64,000 nt of DNA from Struthidea cinerea. Lineage: Eukaryota > Chordata > Aves > Passeriformes > Corcoracidae. The position numbers were made by a program, and so were the translations under genes. The stretch lies in the NCBI GenBank assembly GCA_013397865.1, contig VZTI01004623.1:739847-803846 (forward strand), written 5' to 3'. The notes below the pieces were generated by a model. That model saw nothing but the letters and a program-made list of their open reading frames with translations. It was not told the DNA's origin and did not search any database. Below, one piece after another: positions 55,338 to 64,000 of the stretch. Every line of letters starts with the position of its first letter. Position 1 is the stretch's first letter.

Positions 55338-56255
55338 CTGCAAGGAGCACACACGGATCAGAGGGGGTCTCACAGCAGCCGAATTCCGGGTTCATTTCAG
55401 GGGAATGGTGGGGCGAGGGGAGGAGGAAGAGGAGAAGGTAGGAAAAGGAATTAATTAAAAAAAATCTCAGCTCCCAACTGGAGAGGGAGCAAGGAGCCAG
55501 CAGGCAGCGCGTGGGAGCAGGAGCTGGAGCACAGGTTCCTTCTCCACTGGAGCCAGTGTGATTTTCCCAATCCAGCCAAAATAATGAGCCAGTTTTGTGG
55601 TTGCAAGGTGAGCACAGAGACTGCCAGTGAGCTGTGACTGACCATCCAGGGGGAAGGAAAACTGTAAACTTTTAAGATTCTCTCTAAAATAAGCCTGAAA
55701 GGAGACCACAAAACTCTACAGCCAACAGCAAAAGCCAAGATACTGCAGAGTTATTTTTCAATTCTCTAGACACCTATAGAATGACACTTGGACACTCCAT
55801 CACCTCTTCCTGCCACAGAATCCTCCTGGAGCACCATCCCTGATGAAAACCTGGAGATGCCGCTGCCACTCTCCTGTCTTCCCGGCTTCAGTGCGGCAAA
55901 GCCAGCCCAGCCCGTTCTGCTGAGAGAGCAGAGCTCTGACACAGCACCACGCGGCCGTTCAGTTCGGGCTCCAGGCATCCCTCCACCCCTCCAAAACAAC
56001 TCCCTGCTCCTGCAGGAAAACCAGCCCAGGCTGTGACAAACGCCATCCCTGCCAGCAGCCGCCTTCTCTTCCCAAAGTTAATAATTGATGGCCTCGGGGG
56101 CTGTGCGAGGGGAAGGGAGGAGGATAAACAAACTATTTACATTGTCTTTCCCACCAGGATTTGCATATTTGGAGAGCCACTGGATGGCAACGCGGCGTGT
56201 GCGGGGCTGGGAGAGCCAAGGGCTCGCAGCGACAGCGCTGCCGGGCCAGGGAGCC

Positions 56256-56303
56256 GGGAATGGGCCAGGAATGGGCCGGGAATGGGCCGGGAATGGGCCG
56301 GGA
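56256..56303. repeat. 11-bp tandem repeat, 4 units
   Basis: 'gggaatgggcc' is repeated four times, with one 'a' variant in the first spacer. Confidence 0.93.
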
Positions 56304-59300
56304 TGCGCCTGCTGCCCATGCAGGAGAGGCAACAGGGACTGGAAACACCTCTTATCCCAGAGATGCCATCTGCTCCAGCCGGCTCTGCTGCCCCAGCCCG
56401 TTCTGCTGCTCGTTATTCCCTGCCTGGCTGCGGAACGGAGCAAAAGGCAGGAAAACCCGAAGCCTAAACCTTCGGAAGAGGCAGGAGGGAGCACAGAAAG
56501 GGCTGGCTCTTTTTTCTGGTTCACGTCCCCAGGAGGTAAGAGAGCAGGCTGTTAAGCATCTTAAGATTTATCTGAGTAGTGAGCCACCCCAGCTGGAAAT
56601 ACCAGGAGATCTTCACACTCCGAGAGCAGAGACGCTCCCCTGCACCCTGCTCCGAATAAATCCTCCCCTTGGGAAGAGCCCCGGTGCCTCCTGCCATGTA
56701 CAGACATGTTGGGTACACACAAACACGTTTATTTTCTGGATTTCTCTCTTTTTTCCCTTTACCTCCTGAGATTCCAGTGCCATAAAAGAACATCAGGTGG
56801 GAATGTGAGCGGTCTGCTGGACACCCACAGCCAGGCACACGGAGCCTCTGGCAGGATTAGGCTGCCAGCCCAAGCCTGCCTCAAAAGCCCTGAGTTTTCA
56901 GAAAGCAAAATCCCCCAAAAGGCAGAAGGTCAAATCCTGCTCTAATTCCACCTGTGAGAATTGGGATCATCACAGGCCCCGTGAAACACCGAGAATTAGA
57001 GGCAGGCTCACACCAGCACGAGCCCAGTGCCTCACTGGGTGTTGCAGCCCGAGTCACCCACGCTGCTTTGGGAGCCACCAGCCTGCACCAGGGACAGAGG
57101 GACAAAAATCACCCGAGGAATAAACAGCAGAACATGGGGCTGTCAGGGATCCACAGCCAGCTCCATGCAAACGCCCGATTAATGGCCAGACCGGAATGGA
57201 AGCTCCGGACATGAAGGATCAGCAGCCTTTGTGAAAAACAACTGTTTTTCAGAGTTCCCTCAGGGCACCGGCAGCTCGTTAAATTGAGCTTCTTTCTAGT
57301 AATGAGGTCAGACAGGGCTAATAAAGAGAGATACCACTGGACAAGCCTGGTGCAGACCAATTCCAACTGGGAATTGCAGCTCTGGGTTGGAGACAGCGCC
57401 GTGTGCCCGATGGCTCCTCCAGCCTGGACGAGGGCTTGGAGCCGTGCCTGGAATGGGAGTCTTGGGACACAGCACGGGGTGCCGGGTGCTGCCTGCACCC
57501 TCCTGCCCCCAAAAGGCCGGGGAGCAGCCCTGGGGCTCTCCTGGAGCCTGTCACGGTGAGGTGGCAGGGCACAGGGCGAGGGGACAGCAGAGCCTGCTGC
57601 CCCCCTGCCCCAGTCCCTGGGTGGGTGTTGAGCCCCAGATACCCCAGAGCCCCCTGCCCACAGCCCAGGGCTGAGAGGCACCCACTGACACCAGGATGCT
57701 CCACTGCATCTCTTGCTCAGGGCTCGGTTTCCATGGCAACAAATGATGATGTCAGAGAAGAGCGATGATTCCGTGGATGAGGAAGAAGAAAGGGATCATC
57801 TCACACAGCAGGAAGCTTCTTGTTGACGTTTGGAGAGGGAAATAATTCCTCTGCCTCACGTACGGGTGCCCTCCCGGGGCCAGACAGCTCCTGACCTGTC
57901 CCTGGAAGAGCGGCGTGGGACCAACCCTGCACCTCTGGGCTCATCCCAAATCCAGGGCTCGTCCCAAAGAGGTGCCCAAGGCCAGCACAGCGATGAGGGA
58001 GGGGGGAGCAGAGGGATGGGGCTGGGCTCCGCTGGTGCTGTTTGGTTATGTCCCCTCACTGTCCCTGTCTCCTGACACAGTGACGGCATGGAGCGGCACA
58101 GAGGGAAGCAAGGTCAGGATGGGTGGAGCAGGCAGGTGTGGGGAGAGGCACCTCAGTGAGCTGGAACTGGGATCCAGCAGAGCCCAGGAGGACACACCAG
58201 GGGCTCCCACACTCGGACGCGAACCAGAGGAGCTGCTTGGGCCAGATAACAGCCCTCCCCTCCTGATGGATGTTTACAAATCTCTCCTGAGAAGTCCCTA
58301 ATGACATAATCTGCAAATCCAAACTCATCCCCGGCTCGCAGGGCCAGCAGCAGCCCCTCGGGATGGAGCAGGATGTGCTGGGTGCAGGGAGCTGCAGCCC
58401 TGCCGAGCCGGGCTCACACTGAGCTCTGTAATTCCCCCACAATGCAGCTGCAGGCATAAGCTGGGCTTTATCACCAGAGATTAGCAAAATACCACATTGT
58501 GCCGCCGGGATGCCGCCGTGTAGGAGCCATTCAAGGATCTAATCTGACACGAAGCTCCAGCGCACCTCTTGCAGGAAAGTTCCCCTCAGGTGCCCTGCCC
58601 AGCCGGTGCCAGCGCTGGGATATCTCTGCACTCCCTCCCAGTCCCTCCCAGCAGGCTCCCATTAGAAGACACTGGATCTCTTTGTCGGAACTTTCCATGA
58701 TTAAATTACCTGTCTGCTTTCATTACGGGTGTTTCCACAAGGCTGACTCATGAGGGAATGCCTGATGCCAGAAAAAACAGCTGAATAAGTCCGTGCATGA
58801 AGGGCCTGATTCCCCACCCTGGGTCCTGCAGCAAGGCCACCCGTTAACTCCTCGAGAGCTGCAGCTCCTCCCCACGACTGCAGGTGCCTGGTGGCTCCCA
58901 AAGCACTTCGGGCTGTCTTGTGGAAAGAGCCAGGGGGGCACTGGAGGGGCTCCTGAGATGATTCCCAGGGCCAGGAGCAGCAGGCACTGCCTGAACTTGA
59001 TTGTTTTTTTAATGACAACAAAGTGAAACGCTGGGCCCGTGTGTTGCTCCTGGTCCTGCATCCTCTGACACCCACAGCCGCCTCCAGGAGGGGAGAATCC
59101 AGAACTGGAATTGCAAATCATTACCTGAGAAGTTTCTAAGAGCCCTTCAGACCTTCTGTCAAATTCTGGGAGTAAAGTGCCCCTCAGACTCGCTGCTGAC
59201 ATCTGCACTGGACCCATTCCCAGGTCACTCTTAAAGCCAGGGAATTGGAGGGGGGGGTTCTGAGGATCATTCCGCCAGTCCACCCCACACCTGGGATCTG

Positions 59301-59459
59301 AATTTGCTAATGAAGGTGTGCAAGGGGCCCAAGACCCCAGCAGGATCCCTCACCACGTCCCCATCCACAGGAGGAGAAGCCCAGCCCTGGAAAAGTTTCC
59401 CTGCACGCCCCTCCTGCAGGCAGGAACACCAGGAACGGGACTGGGCTCCCTCCTCTCCA

Positions 59460-59640
59460 TGTGGGAAGTCTCCCCATCGGAATTCAAGTGAAACAGTAAT
59501 CCCATTAGGTATCTTTCCTTTGAATCACAGATGTGTCTGTGAGGAAGCTAACGACAAACCTTACACGCACATCCAATTCAAATCAGCATATCCAATTAAC
59601 TTCATTACCTGCAGGCTCCCTCATCTCCCAGCCTCCTTCT
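59460..59640. promoter_or_regulatory. Candidate conserved non-coding element
   Basis: 'aacagtaatcccattagg', 'tttcctttgaatcacag', 'catccaattcaaatcagc' and 'tccaattaacttcattacc' lie in a block lacking CpG, near a GC-rich surround. Confidence 0.28.
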
Positions 59641-60594
59641 CTCCTGTCACATTTTCTTTATGCATTTCTCCCAGATTAGGCTGGAATGATCTGTCACAGG
59701 GGGCATCACCTTTGTCTTTGCCCCACAGTCAGCCCGGGAAGCCTCGATGGATGGGTTCCCTGCAGGAGGCACGGCGCTGCCAGGAGAAGGGGCTGGGAGC
59801 AAAGCAGCTCCTGGAGACCAAGGGATCTGGTCCCTGAGGGAGGAGAAAATCCATCCTTTCCCAAATTACACTGTCCAACTAAACATTAAATACATTCACT
59901 AATCACTGCTGGGGTTGCCCTTGCAAAACCCTGGGGAGAAAAATCAGTTTGGTGAAGGGTTTGTTGGAAGGGGATGAACCAGTGGGGTCAGTGACAAGCA
60001 GCCACTGGCATCGTGTCACCCTCTCATCTGTCAGGACACTGCTCAAAGTCTGGATTTCAGGTCCCTGGCACTTTGGTGGGATCACCCCAAGACGCCCCCA
60101 GCTCTCCCTGCCCTCCAGGAGGGCCCCACATGTCCAGGTGTCACCGTTCCTCTGCCTTTTGGACTTCCAAGGGACACGAGAGCTCCATCCAAGCAAACCC
60201 AGCTGTGCTTCCCAGCCTCTCCCTGCTGCTGCTGCTGGGCACAGAGCACACAGAGCATCCAGGCAGGGACAAAGCTATGAGCTCCTTTCTCTGCTCATGT
60301 TTTCCAACTCTAATTCCCTTTCTTAGAGAGCTTTTCCTCCTCCATCCCTTCCCTGAACTTCAGGAAAGCTCCAGGAGCAAGGGGACAAACCTCCTCTGTC
60401 CCCATCTCACTTGGATCCCACCTTTCCCAATGGATTGTAGTGACCTGAGCACTCAATCTTGGCATTTCTGAGGGTGAGCTCACCTCCAGGGAAGGCCAGA
60501 GAGGTTTTGAAACGCAAAACAAATTAAACCCTACTGTTCCTTCCCTGTTAAAGCTCAAACCACATTCAACAGGCTGCTGCACCAAATAACTTCT

Positions 60595-60727
60595 GGATGC
60601 CCCATCCCTGGAGGTGCCCAAGGCCAGGCTGGACAGGGCTTGGAGCACCCTGGGACAGTGGGAGGTGTCCCTGCCCATGGAACAAGATGAGCTTTAAGGT
60701 CCCTCCAGCCCCAACCATTCTGTGAGC
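60595..60727 (+). mobile_element. CR1 LINE 3' fragment
   Basis: 'ccccatccctggaggtgccc', 'aaggccaggctggacagggc', 'tgggacagtgggaggtgtcc' and a tail 'accattctgtgag' mark a plus-oriented CR1. Confidence 0.9.
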
Positions 60728-61139
60728 CCACGACCTGGTTCACCAGCCCCACTGTCCCCTGCCAAGGACACCCAGCTGCCACGCCAAGCTCAAGGAGCAG
60801 CTTTGGGGTGCACCCACAATGCTGGATCTGCCAGAAGAGATTCCGTGAACACTTCTTCCATGAACATGGTTCTTGCCATTCCCACGAGGTAAGAGATCGA
60901 GAGAAGGATCCCGTGCTGCCTGTCTGCGGGGTTCTGGAGGGGAAGGAGCCGATTGCTGGGGTGAAGCAGCAGCTCAGAGATCCTGACAGGACAAACCCTT
61001 AAGAGAAACTGCCACTGAAGAGGTTCTTTCTTTCTCCACGCCTTTATTTCCGTCTCCCATCCTTCTGCTCCCTCCACCCTTGTGCAGAGCTGATCCTGCA
61101 GGATGAAGCAGGGAGGATGGCACAGGCACCATGCAGAGC

Positions 61140-61360
61140 CTAATCAGCAGCCCCATGTCTTTAATTTATTACTGCGTGAGAGGCTCGTTTAGAACAAAGC
61201 TGCCAGTTCAGGAGATCATTCCTTGAAAAGACTTTTTATTTGAAAAGCTGTCAGCTCACACCTTGTCACAGCCCTACTTGCAGCAGCAGAACTTTAATAA
61301 CATGCCACCTCATGCAAATGAGCTGCTAATTAATTAAGTAGTATTCTTCCGGGGATGGAT
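61140..61360. promoter_or_regulatory. Candidate regulatory island with octamer and homeodomain motifs
   Basis: ATGCAAAT at 61312-61319 is a perfect POU octamer, and TAATTAATTA at 61327-61336, 8 bp further on, is a paired-type homeodomain double core. 'ctttaatttattactgcg' and 'gaacaaagctgcc' (SOX-like) are in the same block. Function is inferred. Confidence 0.33.
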
Positions 61361-64000
61361 TCATTAGAATCAAATTTGGGCTGGCGAGGTTGGATTGCTT
61401 TGGATGGTGCTTTAAATCAGCAGCATTGTCTTTTCCTGGAGGCCCAGCTCTCCCTCCCATCCAGAGGGAAGCTCGTTCCCATTCTGTGCCCTCAGGAAGG
61501 CTCTGCACAGCCTGGTGCTGGAACCAACCACTGCACGGCACAGACCAGCCCTAAATCAGCTAAAACCAGCAGATGAGACGAAAAAAATGATGTGTGAGGT
61601 GCCCAAAAGATTGTCTTCTACAGTACTGAGGAAATGCAGGGCAGGAGAGGGCTCAGTACAAAAGCAGGAGGCAGAGGGTAATAATCTGGGGGGCTCCAGG
61701 GATCAGGGAATGCTGAGAAGGAGCAGGGCTGCTTTCTTTAGGAGCACTTGTTGCAAAGAGACAATTTCTGGGGTTCCAGGGCCAGCAGCCTCGCACCTTC
61801 CAGCAGCATCAAATACAACCCTCAAAAGGTGGGAACGCTCAGGGGCCTGCGGATTTCCTGTGCAGAAGGAGGAGAGCTCAGGGCACAAAACCTGTCCCCT
61901 TCTAATCTGTCCCCTCACGAAGAGCTCCAGTGAGCAGTGCTGTCCTTTCCCTCCGTTCAGCCCCTTCTCCCTTTACTCTCCTGTTTGATTTTTGAGGAGG
62001 TGTCTCGGTGCTTCTCTGGGAGCTGGGAATCACGGTTAACAGCCCTGCTCCGCTCCAGGCTTCACATTTGGGCACTGAGCAAGGAATCCATCAAAGGGAT
62101 GAAGCTCTGGCCTCCCAGAGGCAGGAACGAGGTGGGTGTTGCTGTGCCCTGACCCCTCTGCACGCTGCTCCTCAGCCTCTGCCATCCTTCCCCTGCCCCA
62201 CCCCTGCTCCTCCTGCTCTGGGCAGCTTCAGTGCAGCTCCTTCCCCTCCAGCTGGGAAGCAAACGAAAGCACAGGCGAGGAAAGAGTGGGACAGCTCCAG
62301 GAGCAGGCAGAGGAGGTTTTTATTCCTAAAGCATCCTGTTCTCCATGGCCCCAGCAGCCTTGAGCAGGGATGGAGGGTTAGCAGGGAACACACCCCAGGC
62401 TGCCCTTCGGCCCTCTGGGTCATTCCTGCCTTTTCCACTCCTTGCCCTTGTTCTCCCCTTCGCCCTGACCCAGAGCTGGGCTCGGTGTCAGCAGGCACCC
62501 AGAGGGACCCATGAGCCAGGACAGAAATCCACAACTCCCTGTCCCTGCCTGCAGGACACGGTCAGGGATGGAGGGAGCCGTGCGTGGCATTTGGGCAGCG
62601 AGTAACAGCCCAAGGGAAGGAAAACAGGGCTGAGTGCTGAGCCTCAGCCTCCGTGATCGACAGAAAACATGAGAGGAAGCCCAGAGCTGGTGTCGTTCTG
62701 GTGTTATTTAGGGCGAGGGAGGTACCAGGTATCTGCTTGTCACAAACCATTTGCAGCTCTTGCCCAAAGCCCCCAGAATAGCCCTGCATCTGTGTTATCT
62801 GTCCACACCTCACCTGTGCCCTTCCAGCTGAATAATCCTGCACAGCTCCGTGTCAGGCTCTCTCCCCCCACCAACATCCTCCTCCAGCACTGCATTTCAC
62901 AGCTGAAGGGATTGGTCTTGCTTAGTTTGCTTTGTTGACCTTGAGTGGCCATGTAAAATGGCATCAAAAGCCACTTAGACAAGACTGTCTAATGGGAAGT
63001 TTGCTCTAAACGAGCTTCACTGAGTCGTGATTGTCCCCAAGGAGGAAAAAACTAAATGACTGTCAAAAATTGCCACACAAAAACCCTGTTTCTCCGAAGC
63101 CACGGCTTCCAGCTGATCAGGTGGGAGCCACAGAGTTCCTCAGGAAATATTATTCCCTTTCCTTTTCGAAAACATCATGTAAGTAATATGTTTCAAATGG
63201 CTTCGATTTCCTGCCCAGCCCCTCCCGGGAGTGCTGGAACATGAGCCAAACTCTGAGGCGCCGAAGGCCAAAACCCAGAAGGAAATAGGAGAATCTATAT
63301 TTTATCGTCTTTGGGGTTTATAAACCTGTGGGTAAATCCTGCCTGGTGGTTCTGCGCCGCTCTAGGTCAGGCAGGAGCCATCAGGTGAAGGAGGAGGCCG
63401 TGCATATTTTTGGTTTCACTTGTGCATGCAGAGCCAGTCATGTGTTACTGATCAGATCTAACCTTGCTCGGGCAGAGGATGTGAGAAAATTACAGAGCGC
63501 TCAGCCTCACTCAAATCCCGGGAAATGAGGCTCTCCCACACGGCTGCCGCTCCCCCAGGGCACCCCAGCGCCCAGCAGGACGCAGAGCTGCAGGTGGGGA
63601 TGGGATTTTCTGGTTAAGGAATGGCCCAGGGTCCCACAAAGGACTGAGTGTCCGTGCCCAGCCCGTCCCTGACCGCGCTGCCCGGACAGCGGCTGGGCTT
63701 GGCCGCAGGAGCAGCCCTGCAGCGAGGTCGTGTGAGGACAGAGAGCCCGGCCAAGCTGGCACTGCCCCACGGCTCCCTTCGGCTCTCCCCTGCCCCTGCA
63801 GCCCGGCTGGGCTGTGGGCAAGCACAGAGCAGGGACAGGCCCGGTGTTTGGGGCTTTTTCATCATCTCTGGGCACGCAGGAGCTGCAGCAAACGTGTCTC
63901 CTACAGGACCAACAGGGCTGGCGGGGGCCCAGGGACATTTGCTGGTACATTCCCTGTCCTGGAAGCATTAGAGAGTCCTGATGGGAGGCTCTGCAGTGTA

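Larger units (their letters stand above)
55338..64000 (-). other. PLXNA2: Partial PLXNA2 intron (5' side of window)
   Basis: More than 8.6 kb upstream of the Sema-end exon. The preceding Sema exon (expected family motifs such as GTKSGKLKK and IDDNFCG) is not found, so it lies beyond 64000. Contents are an 11-bp tandem repeat (56256-56303), a CR1 fragment (60595-60727) and AT-rich islands at 59460-59640 and 61140-61360. Confidence 0.82.

Noticed and set aside
60797..61010. Short frame with Cys/His-rich start (HPQCWICQKRFREHFFHEH) as a zinc-finger exon
   Set aside because: Looks C/H-rich by chance. There is no C2H2 spacing with the usual linker, no good splice borders on either side, and a CR1 lies adjacent.
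55338..64000. Possible upstream Sema exons in the last 8.6 kb
   Set aside because: None of the expected Sema motifs (GTKSGKLKK, IDDNFCG, QSCYQGEG) appear in any minus-strand frame.
1..64000. Bacterial-type systems, CRISPR arrays, operons, phage or endogenous retroviral genes
   Set aside because: The DNA is vertebrate intronic/exonic sequence. No arrays of spaced direct repeats, ribosome-binding sites, integrases, or retroviral gag/pol/env-like frames were recognised.

Overview
The window is vertebrate, almost certainly avian, genomic DNA. It has GC-rich introns, many truncated CR1 LINE copies ending in ATTCTATG-like tails, and widely spaced short coding islands with GT-AG borders. It is not prokaryotic. 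I found no operons, phage, CRISPR arrays or defence islands.

The only gene I can support is on the minus strand: the central part of plexin A2 (PLXNA2), a semaphorin receptor for axon guidance. Twelve consecutive internal exons lie between 55337 (most 5') and 1727 (most 3'). They join in frame with compatible phases into 541 codons plus 2 nt. The encoded order is: last Sema strands, PSI1, IPT1, PSI2, IPT2, PSI3, IPT3, start of IPT4. The gene's start (signal peptide and most of Sema) lies beyond 64000. The remaining IPT domains, transmembrane helix and GAP domain lie below position 1. PLXNA2 rather than PLXNA1, A3 or A4 is indicated by remembered family differences, such as FVSTEFKFYNCSAHQL, DGMDISNLAVDFAVVWNG and SSISVSEHS.

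Layout: 1-1726 is partial intron. Exons at 1727-13432 are interrupted by introns of 0.3-5.1 kb. A 7.3 kb intron follows (13433-20706), then a cluster of exons from 20707 to 29469. A 25.7 kb intron (29470-55202) separates the PSI1 exon from the last Sema exon. From 55338 to 64000 is partial intron.

Non-coding content: about 17 CR1 fragments, several degenerate minisatellites, a (CAAA/TAAA) microsatellite, and AT-rich islands in GC-rich surroundings that resemble conserved non-coding elements. A 109/110-bp tandem copy split by a single N is probably an assembly artefact. I did not find a previously undescribed biological system. The best leads are this artefact, an unexplained ~95-bp dispersed duplication, an inverted CR1 pair, and transcription-factor-like motif clusters.
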